From Chelatococcus asaccharovorans (GTDB taxonomy: Bacteria; Pseudomonadota; Alphaproteobacteria; Rhizobiales; Beijerinckiaceae): DNA of 64,000 nt. The stretch lies in NCBI RefSeq assembly GCF_003201475.1, contig NZ_QJJK01000005.1:124001-188000 (forward strand), given 5' to 3'. Below the pieces are notes generated by a model, which saw only the letters and a program-made list of their open reading frames with translations, ran no database searches and was not told where the DNA came from. Of this stretch, positions 36,171-45,715 are shown in pieces; position 1 is the stretch's first letter, and the number at the start of each line of letters is the position of its first letter. Made by a program: the position numbers and the translations under genes.

Positions 36171-36764
36171 ATGCGGTGCGACATGACAGGCCAGGATGTA
36201 AAATGCCAGGACGCGATGGAAGCGAGCCGGGCGAAATCTTTGACATGCCCTAGCAGCCTGGAGGCACGGCGCCACCGGTCAAGCCTGCTGGCTGCTTTTG
36301 TCGGCGCGGCTCTGGCGCTGGTCGGCGCTGCATCGCCGGCCGCGGCCTGGGTTGCCTACCACGGCGGCGGCGCCTGGCGGGGCCCCGCCGGCGGTTTCCA
36401 CGCCTGGCATGGCGGAGCGGCCTGGGGCGGACCCGTCGTTAGGCCCGTCGTTAGGCCCGGCTGGGGTTATGGCTGGGGTTATGGCGGTCCTTCGCCGGGT
36501 GCAGCGGCGGCAGTCGGCGCAGCGGCGGGCTTGGCAGCCGGCGCGGCCCTGGGCGCAGCAGCCAGCGCGCCTCCGCCAGTCTACTACGCCCCCCCGCCTG
36601 TCACACAGGGCGCACCGATCGGTGCTACCTTCGCGAGCCTTCCGGGTGGCTGCACCTCTGCAACCGTGTCAGGCGTGCTGTACTACCGCTGCGGCGCGAT
36701 GTTCTACCGGCCCTACTACTCGAACGGGCGAGCCGTCTACCAGGTGGTGGCAAACCCGTTTTAG
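36171..36764 (+). CDS. Gly/Ala/Tyr-rich exported protein
   Basis: A 197-residue protein with a signal peptide ending ASPAAAW. It carries a YHGGGAWRGPAGG segment and tandem duplications (VVRP twice, GWGY twice) that come from 12-bp DNA repeats at 36439-36486. An AAAVGAAAGLAAGAALGAAAS hydrophobic stretch follows (about 115-135), then a C-terminal domain with two cysteines (GGCTSATVSGVLYYRCG). Such proteins are frequent in Hyphomicrobiales envelopes and have no known function. ATG 36171 follows GAGAGA. Confidence 0.8.
   Translation: MRCDMTGQDVKCQDAMEASRAKSLTCPSSLEARRHRSSLLAAFVGAALALVGAASPAAAWVAYHGGGAWRGPAGGFHAWHGGAAWGGPVVRPVVRPGWGYGWGYGGPSPGAAAAVGAAAGLAAGAALGAAASAPPPVYYAPPPVTQGAPIGATFASLPGGCTSATVSGVLYYRCGAMFYRPYYSNGRAVYQVVANPF
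36439..36486. repeat. Two adjacent 12-bp tandem duplications
   Basis: The 12-bp units GTCGTTAGGCCC and GGCTGGGGTTAT are each repeated once in tandem within the Gly-rich gene (the first copy of each being imperfect by at most one base). Confidence 0.7.
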
Positions 36765-36800
36765 GGCGGTCGTGGGTACTGTCGCCGACGACGCATGATC

Positions 36801-36825
36801 CGGCCGCGATCTCGCATCGCGGCCG
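36801..36825 (+). terminator. Hairpin after the Gly-rich gene
   Basis: Perfect 10-bp stem CGGCCGCGAT / ATCGCGGCCG with loop CTCGC, 36 bp after the stop codon, followed by CTCTATAG without a T-run. Confidence 0.45.
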
Positions 36826-36901
36826 CTCTATAGATTGCGCGCTTGAACCGTCGACTGGACGGCAGGTGCTGCTGATTGGGCTGGCGACGCGCGCCGGCCC
36901 A

Positions 36902-36937
36902 AGAGACTTTGTTGTGTTGAGAGATTTCGTTGTGTTG
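36902..36937. repeat. 18-bp tandem duplication upstream of the RND adaptor
   Basis: AGAGACTTTGTTGTGTTG is followed by AGAGATTTCGTTGTGTTG. The second copy ends 10 bp before the start codon, so it makes up the leader and abuts the ribosome-binding site. Confidence 0.8.
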
Positions 36938-36947
36938 GGGGTTTTGC

Positions 36948-38243
36948 ATGGCGTCCGAAGTGCGTGCCACTGTTGCCAGTTCGTGGGCCAGCAATACCGG
37001 AAACCACGTCCCGTCGGGCGTCCGGAAAAAAGCGTCGCTGGGCGCTGTTGCCTTGGCGGTGCTGATGCTAGCGGCCTGCAACGACAAGAACGCTTATGTG
37101 CCGCCGCCACCGCCGCAGGTGTTCGTGGCACCGCCCGTGCAGAAGCCCGTGCAGCGCTACCTCGAATTCACCGGCAATACCGCCGCCGTGAATTCCGTCG
37201 ATCTCGAGGCCCGCGTGCAGGGCTTCCTGGAGACGATCAATTACAAGGATGGCGCGCTCGTCAAAAAGGACACGCTCCTCTTCGGCATCCAGCGCGACCA
37301 GTATCAGGCGCAGCTCGACCTGCAGAAGGCCGAGCTGGCCTCTGCACAGGCGACTCAGGCCAATGCACAGATCGAGTACAACCGGCAGGCTCAGCTCGGC
37401 CGTCAGGACTTCGCCTCCCAGCGTGCGATCGATGACGCCAAGACCAATCTCGACAAGGCGATTGCGCAGATCGCCGCCGACCAGGCCAATATCCAGCTCG
37501 CGACGATCACCCTGGGCTACACGCAGGTCACGGCACCTTTCGATGGCATCGTGACGCGCCATCTCGTCGACGTCGGTGCGCTCGTCGGCTATTCCGGCCC
37601 CACGAAGCTGGCGACGATCGTGCAGGTGGATCCGATCTACACCTATTTCACGGTCAGCGAACAGATCGTCCTGCAGATCAAGGCGGAGCTCGCACGGCTC
37701 GGCCGCAATCTCACCGAGATCCATAATGTCCCGGTTGAGATCGGCCTCCAGGATCAGAGCGATTTTCCGTATCGCGGCACGATCGACTACATCGCCCCGC
37801 AGGTGGATCCGAGCACAGGTACGCTCGAAGTGCGCGGCGTCTTTCCCAATGAGAACCTGTCGCTCATTCCAGGCCTCTTTGTTCGCGTGCGCATCCCGGT
37901 CGGACAGCCTATTGATGCCTTGCTCGTCGATGATACCGCCATCGGGCGGAACCAGCTTGGCAGTTACGTCCTCGTCGTTGACGCCAACGGCGTCGTCCAG
38001 CAGCGCCAGGTCACGACGGGACGGCTCGAGGGCCAGCTCCGGGTGATCGAGAAGGGGATCGATCCCGGCGACAAGGTCATCATCAACGGCGTCCAGCGTG
38101 CCGTGCCCGGCAACAAGGTCAACCCCCAGGTCGGCACAATGGCGGCCGCTACGCCGGCGGCATCTCCCGCGGCCGCCACAGCATCGCCTCCTTCCGCCTC
38201 CGCGCCGGCGCCCGCCGCCGCGCCCGCTCCCACGAAGCCCTGA
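36948..38243 (+). CDS. RND efflux periplasmic adaptor subunit (membrane fusion lipoprotein)
   Basis: AcrA/MexE-type adaptor of 431 residues. A lipobox LAAC (C44) lies after a long basic n-region. Family features include RVQGFLETINYKDGALVKKDTLLF (lipoyl half-motif, about 95), a coiled-coil hairpin rich in Gln/Ala (about 120-190) and the beta-barrel tract GYTQVTAPFDGIVTRHLVDVG. The C-terminus is Ala/Pro-rich. GGGGG lies upstream of the ATG. It is in an operon with the RND pump, with no outer-membrane partner, so a shared TolC is likely. Confidence 0.94.
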   Translation: MASEVRATVASSWASNTGNHVPSGVRKKASLGAVALAVLMLAACNDKNAYVPPPPPQVFVAPPVQKPVQRYLEFTGNTAAVNSVDLEARVQGFLETINYKDGALVKKDTLLFGIQRDQYQAQLDLQKAELASAQATQANAQIEYNRQAQLGRQDFASQRAIDDAKTNLDKAIAQIAADQANIQLATITLGYTQVTAPFDGIVTRHLVDVGALVGYSGPTKLATIVQVDPIYTYFTVSEQIVLQIKAELARLGRNLTEIHNVPVEIGLQDQSDFPYRGTIDYIAPQVDPSTGTLEVRGVFPNENLSLIPGLFVRVRIPVGQPIDALLVDDTAIGRNQLGSYVLVVDANGVVQQRQVTTGRLEGQLRVIEKGIDPGDKVIINGVQRAVPGNKVNPQVGTMAAATPAASPAAATASPPSASAPAPAAAPAPTKP

Positions 38244-38267
38244 CGCTCCGGCCAGAAGGCGGCTCCC

Positions 38268-41200
38268 ATGATTTCCCGCTTCTTCATCGAGCGCCCGGTC
38301 CTCGCCAACGTTCTGGCGCTGGTCATGGTGTTGATCGGCGCGGTCGCGCTCTTCAACCTGCCGGTCGCACAATATCCCAACGTCACGCCTCCGACCGTAC
38401 AGGTGACGACGCGCTATCCCGGCGCCAGCGCCAAGACGGTTGTCGATACCGTTGCCCTGCCCATCGAGCAGCAGGTGAATGGCGTCGACAAGATGATCTA
38501 TATGCAGTCCACCAGCGCGAGCGACGGCTCCTACACGCTGACGGTGACCTTCGCGATCGGCACGGATCCGGATTTCGCGCAGGTGCTGGTGCAGAACCGC
38601 GTGAGCATCGCCATGTCCTCGCTGCCCCAGGCCGTGCAGGTGCAGGGCGTCACCACGCAGAAGAAATCCACGTCCATCCTGCAATTCGTGACGCTGTCTT
38701 CGCCCGATGGCCGTTATGACAGCCTGTTCCTGGCCAACTACGGCGTGATCAACATCCAGAACGAGTTGGCCCGTCTTCCCGGCGTGGGCAATATCACCGT
38801 GTTCGGCGCCGGCGAATACGCCATGCGCGTGTGGATGAACCCGCAGCAGATGCAGGCCCGCGGCCTGACGCCGTCAGACGTGATCCACGCCATCCAGCAG
38901 CAGAGCCAGGAAGTGACCGCGGGCGTGGTCGGCATGCCGCCGGCGCCTCCCGGGCAGAATTTCCAGTACACCATCAATATCAACGGCCGCCTCAACAACG
39001 CGCCGGACTTCGAGAACATCATCGTCAAGGTCGACAACGCCAATGGCGGCCAGATCACCCGCATCCGTGACATCGGCCGGGTCGAGCTCGGCGCCCAGAC
39101 CTATAGCCAGTCCTTCACGCTGAACGGCAAGCCTGCGGCCGGAATCGGCGTCTACCAGCTCCCGGACGCCAATGCCATCTCGGTGGCGGAGGAAGTTCGC
39201 GGCAAGATGGAAGAGTTGTCGAAGAGCTTCCCGCCGGGTCTTGTCTATGGCGTGCCCTTCGACACCACGATGTTCGTGAACGCCTCGATCAGCGAGGTGT
39301 ACAAGACGCTCTTCGAGGCCGGCATCCTGGTGCTGGTGGTCATCCTGCTGTTCCTGCAGGACTGGCGGGCGATGCTGGTGCCGGCCACAACCGTTCCCGT
39401 GACGATCATCGGCGCCTTCGCGGCCATGTCGGCCATGGGCTTCACCGTCAATCTCTCGACGCTTTTCGCCATCGTGCTGGCGATCGGTATCGTCGTCGAC
39501 GACGCCATCGTCATCGTCGAAGGCGTCGCCCGCCACATCGAAGAGGGCATGCCCGGCCAGCCAGCGGCCGAGAAGGCCATGGACGAGCTCTTCGGCCCCA
39601 TCATCGGCATCACGCTCGTCTTGATGTCCGTGTTCATCCCCGCGGCCTTCCTGCCAGGCCTGACAGGCCAGCTCTTCCAGCAATTCGCCCTGGTGATCGC
39701 GGCAACCGCCCTGATCAGCGCCATCAACGCGCTGACACTGAAGCCGACACAATGCGCCCTCTGGCTGCGCAAGCCCGTGCCGCCCGAGAAGCGCAATGCC
39801 TTCTATCGCGGCTTCAACGCCATCTATGACCGCTGCGAGCGCGCCTATTCCCACCTGATCGCGCGTATGGTCCATCGCAGCCCGCTGATGGTCGCGATCG
39901 CACTGGTGCTGATCGGCATCGCTGGCTGGTCGCTGACGCGGGTGCCGACAGCCTTCCTTCCGACGGAAGACCAGGGCTATGTGCTCATCGGCGCCCAGTT
40001 GCCCGATGGCGCCTCCCAGGAACGCACCAATGCCGTTCTCGCCAAGGTGTCGCAGATCGCCCAGGACACGCCGGGCGTCGAGAACGTCATCGGCATCAGC
40101 GGCATTTCCGTGCTGGACAACAACGCGACCCTCCCCAACGCCGCCGTTGCCTATGTCGTGCTGAAGGACTGGGGCGTCCGCGACAAGACGAAGGGCGAGG
40201 ACCTCCTCGGCATATACGAACATCTCAACCGCGCGCTGCAGGCCGTGCCGGAGGCCACGACCTTCGTGCTCGTGCCGCCTGCCATTCAGGGCATCGGCAA
40301 CGCCAGCGGCTTCACCATGCAGACCCAGCTCAAGGACGGCAGCTTCAACTACCAGCTGCTTGAGGCCGTGACGCGCCAGATCGTCGCGGCCGGATCGAGC
40401 CAATCCTCCCTGCAACACCTGAATACGTCCTTCCGCGCCGGCGTGCCCCAGTTCGAGGTCAAGGTCGATCGCGTCAAGGCTGAGACCCTTGGCGTAACGG
40501 TGGGACAGGTGTTCTCGGCCTTGTCCGGCTATGTCGGATCAAGCTACGTCACGCAGTTCAACGCCTTCGGCATGACCTTCCAAGTCTATACCCAGGCCGA
40601 ATCGCCGTTCCGCGTCAATCCTCGCGATCTTCTCGATCTCAAGGTGCGTGCCGGCAATGGAACGATGGTTCCTCTCGGGACAATCGTCACCATCGAGCCG
40701 ATGGTCGGCCCATCCCTCATCAGCCTCTACAACCTCTATCCCAGCGCGACCATCGTCGGCACGTCGGCGCCCGGCTTCTCATCCGGCCAGGCCCTGAGCC
40801 TGATGGGCCAGATCGCCACCAGCATCTTGCCACCCGGCACCGGTTATGAGTGGACGGCGATGTCCTATCAGGAGATGGCTGTCGGATCGCAGATCTATGT
40901 GGTGTTCGGGCTCGCCATTCTGCTCGTCTACTTCGTCCTTGCCGGACAGTACGAGAGTTGGATCCAGCCGCTGTCGGTGCTGCTCGCAGTCCCGCTCGCC
41001 CTGCTTGGGACAGTCGGCGCGCTCGTCGGCCTCGGCATCGCCAACAACCTCTATACCCAGATCGGTTTGATTCTGCTGATTGCGCTCGCGAGCAAGAATG
41101 CCATCCTGATCGTGGAATATGCGCGTGAGAAGCGCGCCGAGGGCATGGAGATCGCGGATGCGGCGGTAGAAGCGGCGCGCCTGCGCTTCCGGCCCATCAT

Positions 41201-41438
41201 CATGACGTCCTTCGCCTTCATCCTCGGCGTGTTGCCTCTGGTGCTCGCCACCGGCGCCGGTGCGTCGGCCCGCAAGTCCATCGGCATCGCCGTCTTCTCA
41301 GGTATGCTGGCATCGACCTGTCTCGCGGTTCTGTTCGTGCCTTCCTTCTTCACCCTCCTGCAGCGGTTCGAGGAATGGCGCGCCGGCCGCTCGGCCAAAC
41401 CGGCATCGGAAGCCGAGCCCGCGTCCGAGGCGCGATGA
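38268..41438 (+). CDS. RND multidrug efflux permease (HAE1 family)
   Basis: Proton-driven inner-membrane pump of the AcrB/MexF type, 1056 residues. The start MISRFFIERPVLANVLAL, the proton-relay Asp pair in GIVVDDAIVIVEGV (about residue 408) and the second-half repeat ASKNAILIVEYAREKRAEG are diagnostic. Twelve membrane helices and two large periplasmic loops are evident. It starts 24 bp after the adaptor gene. Substrates cannot be predicted; no local TetR-type regulator gene is present. Confidence 0.96.
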   Translation: MISRFFIERPVLANVLALVMVLIGAVALFNLPVAQYPNVTPPTVQVTTRYPGASAKTVVDTVALPIEQQVNGVDKMIYMQSTSASDGSYTLTVTFAIGTDPDFAQVLVQNRVSIAMSSLPQAVQVQGVTTQKKSTSILQFVTLSSPDGRYDSLFLANYGVINIQNELARLPGVGNITVFGAGEYAMRVWMNPQQMQARGLTPSDVIHAIQQQSQEVTAGVVGMPPAPPGQNFQYTININGRLNNAPDFENIIVKVDNANGGQITRIRDIGRVELGAQTYSQSFTLNGKPAAGIGVYQLPDANAISVAEEVRGKMEELSKSFPPGLVYGVPFDTTMFVNASISEVYKTLFEAGILVLVVILLFLQDWRAMLVPATTVPVTIIGAFAAMSAMGFTVNLSTLFAIVLAIGIVVDDAIVIVEGVARHIEEGMPGQPAAEKAMDELFGPIIGITLVLMSVFIPAAFLPGLTGQLFQQFALVIAATALISAINALTLKPTQCALWLRKPVPPEKRNAFYRGFNAIYDRCERAYSHLIARMVHRSPLMVAIALVLIGIAGWSLTRVPTAFLPTEDQGYVLIGAQLPDGASQERTNAVLAKVSQIAQDTPGVENVIGISGISVLDNNATLPNAAVAYVVLKDWGVRDKTKGEDLLGIYEHLNRALQAVPEATTFVLVPPAIQGIGNASGFTMQTQLKDGSFNYQLLEAVTRQIVAAGSSQSSLQHLNTSFRAGVPQFEVKVDRVKAETLGVTVGQVFSALSGYVGSSYVTQFNAFGMTFQVYTQAESPFRVNPRDLLDLKVRAGNGTMVPLGTIVTIEPMVGPSLISLYNLYPSATIVGTSAPGFSSGQALSLMGQIATSILPPGTGYEWTAMSYQEMAVGSQIYVVFGLAILLVYFVLAGQYESWIQPLSVLLAVPLALLGTVGALVGLGIANNLYTQIGLILLIALASKNAILIVEYAREKRAEGMEIADAAVEAARLRFRPIIMTSFAFILGVLPLVLATGAGASARKSIGIAVFSGMLASTCLAVLFVPSFFTLLQRFEEWRAGRSAKPASEAEPASEAR

Positions 41439-42484
41439 CGCATCGGGGGCGCCCGAACCGAAGGTGCCCCATAGCTCAACCGCACGCGGGCTCGGGGTCA
41501 TCGCGAGGCGGCCTTTTGCGCCGGCGCCCCATACGGGCGTCGCGCTGAACGACATACATGATCGAAGCGGGCTTGGGGTCGGGGTCTCCCCGGCCGCCGA
41601 CCCGACCTGCGCGGCCATGGCGGCACGGCCTTTGGAGCAGGTCCGTCTGTTGCAGGCTCGCGCAGTTCCTCAAGAGACGAACACATTCACCGGATTGGAT
41701 GGCCCCGACTGATTCGGTCCGAGCCGGATCGGCTCCGAACCTCCATCGGCGTGGAAGGCACTTCGCGCACCACGCCGTCAGCGCGGCCGGCGCGGGCGCC
41801 GACATAACGAGAAAGCGACCCGCATCCCTCCCGCAGGCAGCGCTCCGCCGTAAAGCGCCTCACGAAAACAAATCTGATGTAAAACGCCGCACTGATAAAT
41901 ATATCATTGAACATGCTATGGCGATCTCTTGCGATCGCAACAAATCGTCACAATATAAACCATCAAATGGGTTTCGCCCTCTCGCCCCCTGCCAATGGCA
42001 GCCGGCTGCCAATAAAATCATATACTTAATCTGGCTCGGCCGATCTCTATCGCCGGGATTGATCGACGTCGCCGGCCAGGCGGCCGACCGCGAAACAGGG
42101 CGTCGCGCGGTGATCATGCGCCCTGCTCCTTCCCCGCCCCCTGGAAAAGCCTGATTCCACTAACCATTATATCACTTGCGCATCGGCGACAGACTTGCTA
42201 TTCGCTCATCGTCCAATGGCTCTTGCTGAACGCATTATAGGCTTCGATACCATCGCGCAGGGATTTCCTTGGTGCGAAGACGGAGAAGGGCTATGATTCG
42301 CGCGTGACTATTCGCTATACTCCGCGGGGGGAGATGGCGAATCAGAGCCGGCTATCGAGCAAGTTTGTGCGGGGGCACCAATTTGTCATTGAGCTTTGCG
42401 GCGGCTGCGGCTGTTAATGCTGTGGAACGCAATAGCGGATCGCTGAAACAATTATAACACTGAAGACAACCTTCAAGAGGACTT
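41439..42484. other. 1-kb gene-free region with AT-rich part
   Basis: No gene found. Just after the RND gene, GGGGGCGCC...GGTGCCCC (41446-41468) forms a hairpin. Repeat copy E lies at 41633-41737. From about 41860 to 42480 the base composition turns clearly AT-rich compared with the rest of the window, with many short AT tracts, before the gene of unknown function at 42485. It may be an old insertion remnant. Confidence 0.6.
41633..41737 (-). repeat. Two-hairpin repeat, copy E (inverted, diverged)
   Basis: Read on the minus strand it aligns with copies A and D: ATCCGGCTCGGACCGAATCA, then AATCCGGTGAATGTGTTCGTC, then GCAACAGACGGACCTGCTCC (each block shown separately). The arms have decayed but block order is kept. 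Confidence 0.7.
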
Positions 42485-43399
42485 ATGAGACGACAGTCGC
42501 GACCGTTTGTGGTCGAGGTTAAGCGCACGCGGAAGGCTCCAACGAATATTTGGGGATCTTCATCCCTTTTTCATGATGCGGAAGCGCCAACCAAAAGCGC
42601 TGGCGTAACATCGGCAAGTCTTGAAGGCCTCTTCAAGAAGTCACCGACGCAAGCGCCCCAACAATCCGGCAGCACTGGCTCCGCGCCACGCGTTTTGCCG
42701 AGCCTTCTCGCCGAGGAATCACCGGTTCTCGAGCGTATCGCGGCAGCCGATCACCGCGAATCGGATGATGCGGGCAACGACGACGACGTTTTCGCACCGC
42801 GAACAGCACCACGCCCGGCGCGCAAAATCTCCGCAAAAGCCCCGACCGGGCCGGAGACTCCTGCCGCGCGTGAGCCCTCAACGGAGGAGCATCGTCCCAC
42901 CACGATACGCCCCTCCCTTGCCGGCCTCTGGGACGACCCGCTTTCGCAGGAGGCTTTTGCCGAACGCGCGAAGCCGGACAGCATCGAGGATGCGGCGCCT
43001 GCGATTGGCTGGCCCGTAAAGCCAGCGGTTGACGAGAGCGTCGCACCGTCCGAGCCGAAGGGTGCGAGCGATCTCTTCACCGGCCAGTGGCCATCGGAGG
43101 AGGCAGCGCCGCCATCCAAGGCAAAGCCGCGGCGCAAGGCGAAGGCCTCCGCGCCGAAGGCCCCCAAGCCCTCATCCGCTTTCGCCTTGCCCCTGGATAA
43201 TCTGGGTGACGATGACTCGAGCGGGGATGACGAAACCCTGGACACGATGGACACGGCGCTGGACATCCAGCCACTTGGCGACGCGGTCCCCCGTCGTGAG
43301 GTCAGTGCTTCCGTCGTGCGCCGTCGCCGCAATCAGGCGACCGCCGCTCTGCCGCCAGGTCAGCGCTGGAAGCGCCGCCTGCCTTCGAGCTTGCGCTGA
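42485..43399 (+). CDS. Low-complexity basic/acidic protein of unknown function
   Basis: A 304-residue protein with no recognised domain. A basic N-terminus (MRRQSRPFVVEVKRTRKAP) is followed by a long Pro/Ala/Glu-rich, probably disordered middle, a basic Lys/Pro tract (about 214-232), an acidic tract (DDDSSGDDETLDTMD) and a basic end (LPPGQRWKRRLP). The VEVKR start and the WKRRLP end recall small accessory proteins found on rhizobial plasmids and islands, but I cannot name the family. Gene usage is normal GC-rich although the DNA before it is AT-rich. AGAGG precedes the ATG. Confidence 0.75.
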   Translation: MRRQSRPFVVEVKRTRKAPTNIWGSSSLFHDAEAPTKSAGVTSASLEGLFKKSPTQAPQQSGSTGSAPRVLPSLLAEESPVLERIAAADHRESDDAGNDDDVFAPRTAPRPARKISAKAPTGPETPAAREPSTEEHRPTTIRPSLAGLWDDPLSQEAFAERAKPDSIEDAAPAIGWPVKPAVDESVAPSEPKGASDLFTGQWPSEEAAPPSKAKPRRKAKASAPKAPKPSSAFALPLDNLGDDDSSGDDETLDTMDTALDIQPLGDAVPRREVSASVVRRRRNQATAALPPGQRWKRRLPSSLR

Positions 43400-43403
43400 C
43401 AGG

Positions 43404-43425
43404 GCCTCTGTCTGCCGACACAGGC
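43404..43425 (+). terminator. Hairpin immediately after the 42485 gene
   Basis: GCCTCTGTC and GACACAGGC form a 9-bp stem with one mismatch and a TGCC loop, 5 bp after the stop, followed by ATATTTATAT. Confidence 0.45.
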
Positions 43426-43455
43426 ATATTTATATCAATCAACGACTTTCGGGAG

Positions 43456-43488
43456 AGCGGCTGTTCCGTCACGCGGGCAGCCGCTTTT
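43456..43488 (+). terminator. Rho-independent terminator
   Basis: AGCGGCTG (43456-43463) and CAGCCGCT (43478-43485) form a perfect 8-bp stem directly followed by TTTGCTTT. Confidence 0.65.
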
Positions 43489-43708
43489 GCTTTCGCATCT
43501 CATCCGGCACCGCCAGACGTAAGACTCCGAAGCTCCGGATAAAGCCGCGCTGATAGCCACGGCATTTCAGATTTATTAAATCTGATTGCAATTAGTGCAT
43601 CACCGCGCCCGTCAAAAACAGTATTCCTGATCGTCCGCAAGGATTACTTCAGCGCAGCCCTTGTTGAATGCCCTTCACCGCAAGACCGATGCGTGATGGG
43701 AAGGGATC

Positions 43709-44290
43709 ATGGGTGAAGAGTTCTCGCGACCCCGCGGCTGGACACGACGGCGTGCCCTTCGCCTGCCCGTCCTTGGGCTGCCCATGGTTGGACTGCCCAT
43801 CCTCGGCTTGACGTCGGCCACCACAGCACTATCGACGGATGCGATCGCGGCGCCCAGCCTCGCACCGTTCGCCGGCCCGCCACCGGGCTCGGTGGTGATA
43901 CGCATGCGCGAGCGCAAGCTCTATCTCGTGCTGGACGGTGGCCAGGCCATCCGTTACCCCGTCGCCGTCGCGCGGCCAGACAAGCAATGGCATGGCACGG
44001 TGCACATCGATGGCAAATATATCGAGCCGGCCTGGATGCCGCCGCCGGACGTGAAGCGCGACAATCCAAGGCTTCCCGACTACATTGCCGGCGGCGCTCC
44101 CGACAACCCCATGGGTGCGCGCGCCCTGACCCTTTCGGGCGATCTCTACGCCATCCACGGGACCACGCGTCGCATGCGCCGCAGCATCGGCAGCTATGCC
44201 AGCTACGGTTGCATCCGCATGCTCAACGAGGACATCATCGACCTTTATCAGCGCGTGCGTGTGGGTACGCCGGTCACCGTTGTCCCGTGA
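43709..44290 (+). CDS. L,D-transpeptidase (YkuD domain)
   Basis: Periplasmic enzyme of the ErfK/YbiS family that makes 3-3 peptidoglycan cross-links or attaches lipoproteins. The 193-residue protein has a twin-Arg-like signal region (WTRRRALRLP) and a leader with repeated LGLP/VGLP units. The catalytic motif is HG (H150) ... SYGCIRM (C168, R170). GGGAAGGGA precedes the ATG. The 3' end overlaps the cyclopropane synthase gene tail to tail by 17 bp. Confidence 0.93.
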   Translation: MGEEFSRPRGWTRRRALRLPVLGLPMVGLPILGLTSATTALSTDAIAAPSLAPFAGPPPGSVVIRMRERKLYLVLDGGQAIRYPVAVARPDKQWHGTVHIDGKYIEPAWMPPPDVKRDNPRLPDYIAGGAPDNPMGARALTLSGDLYAIHGTTRRMRRSIGSYASYGCIRMLNEDIIDLYQRVRVGTPVTVVP

Positions 44291-45632
44291 CATCCCCGTC
44301 AGCGTAAAGGTCGGCCCGCGTCGGCGGCAAGCCGGAGAGGCCGCGCGCACGACGCGTCGCGACCGTCTGGAAAATGCCGATGGTGCCACGCTCGAAGCCA
44401 AGTGAAACGCCCGCGAGATAAAGCAGCCAAAGCCGTGTCTTGGCGTCGCCGACCTCGCGGATGGCGGCCTCGCGCGCGGCATAGAGACGCTCGCACCAGC
44501 GCCGCGTGGTCAGCGCATAATGCTCGCGCCACGCCTCCACGTCGTGAATCTCGAAGCCGTGCCGCTCCAGGCTGGAGACGGACCCGCCGATATGGTCGAG
44601 CTCTGACCCGGGGAAGATGTAATTGACGATCGCCGCATATTCCGGCCGCTTCCGGCGAAAGGCGCGCGCGCTCTTCTTGGCCGGGCGCGTGATTGCGTGA
44701 TTGAGCAGGATGCCGCGCGGCTTGAGCAGCTCACGCAGCTTCGTAAAATAGGCCGCGTGATTGTCGAGGCCGACATGCTCGAACATGCCGATCGACGCAA
44801 TCTTGTCAAAGGTCCCCGTCACCTCTCGATAGTCGCGCAGCTCGACATGAACACGCCCCTCGAGGCCGAGACGGGCGATCTTCTCCCTGGTGAAGGCAAG
44901 CTGCGCCTCCGACAGGGTCACGCCATGGGCCTCGACCCCGTAGTGTTGTGCGGCATGGCAGACGAGCCCGCCCCAGCCGCAGCCGATGTCGAGGAAGCGC
45001 TCGCCGGGCTTGAGCCTGAGCTTGCGGCAGATCATGTCGAGCTTGGCGCGCTGCGCATCCTCCAACGAGCTCCCCCAGGTGGGGAAATAGCCGCAGGAAT
45101 ACTGCATCTCCGGGTCGAGGAAGAGCTGGTAAAAGGCATTCGACAGGTCGTAGTGGAACTGCACCAGGGCCTTGTTGTCACGTCCGCCCGCGTCCTTGTC
45201 GATCTGCTGGCCCTGATAAGCCTCGCTCCTGAGCGGCGTGGCCGCGGCATCGGCTTTCGCCGAAAACAGGAACGGCCAAAGCGCCCGCGCCAGGGAGAAC
45301 TTGCTGATCTTCTTCCAGATGCCTTTGGTGCCGCCGCCGCGCCGTGCCGCGAGATCGAGCAGCGTCCCGCCGACGATGTCCACGTCGCCGGCCGCGGCGA
45401 GATCGATCAGCGTGGCGAGGCGCGGGCGGCGGATCAGCCGGCTCACGACAGCCGGGCTGTTCAAGGCCACAAGCAGATCGGTGCGGGCGTTGGGACCAAG
45501 CGCAATGACGTCGCCGTCCCACAGCCGGATGCCGAAATCGGCGTTGATATGGTCCGCCGCCTGCCGCAGCACGCGTTTCACGGCAACGAGACGCTTGTCC
45601 CCGCCGTTATCCGCCGTCGTGTCACTCGTCAT
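44274..45632 (-). CDS. Cyclopropane-fatty-acyl-phospholipid synthase family protein
   Basis: SAM-dependent enzyme of 452 residues that methylenates unsaturated acyl chains in membrane phospholipids, or a close paralogue. The N-terminal lipid-binding domain is about 1-140; the methyltransferase core has LDIGCGWGGL (SAM motif I), the preceding FHYDLSNAFYQLFLD and YSCGYF tracts, and IFPGSELDHIGG. These match the CFA synthase family. The gene is monocistronic, convergent with the L,D-transpeptidase. Confidence 0.93.
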   Translation of the reverse strand: MTSDTTADNGGDKRLVAVKRVLRQAADHINADFGIRLWDGDVIALGPNARTDLLVALNSPAVVSRLIRRPRLATLIDLAAAGDVDIVGGTLLDLAARRGGGTKGIWKKISKFSLARALWPFLFSAKADAAATPLRSEAYQGQQIDKDAGGRDNKALVQFHYDLSNAFYQLFLDPEMQYSCGYFPTWGSSLEDAQRAKLDMICRKLRLKPGERFLDIGCGWGGLVCHAAQHYGVEAHGVTLSEAQLAFTREKIARLGLEGRVHVELRDYREVTGTFDKIASIGMFEHVGLDNHAAYFTKLRELLKPRGILLNHAITRPAKKSARAFRRKRPEYAAIVNYIFPGSELDHIGGSVSSLERHGFEIHDVEAWREHYALTTRRWCERLYAAREAAIREVGDAKTRLWLLYLAGVSLGFERGTIGIFQTVATRRARGLSGLPPTRADLYADGDVTGQR

Positions 45633-45715
45633 CGCGCATTCCTATTCCGTTCGCGCGCGACATTAGACTGTTCAATCCGACATTGGCAGCCCGTGCCATC
45701 CCAATCCCGTTACGG

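Noticed and set aside
41446-41468. Terminator for the RND operon
   Set aside because: The stem has a wobble/mismatch and no T-run follows, so it is only mentioned in the region entry.
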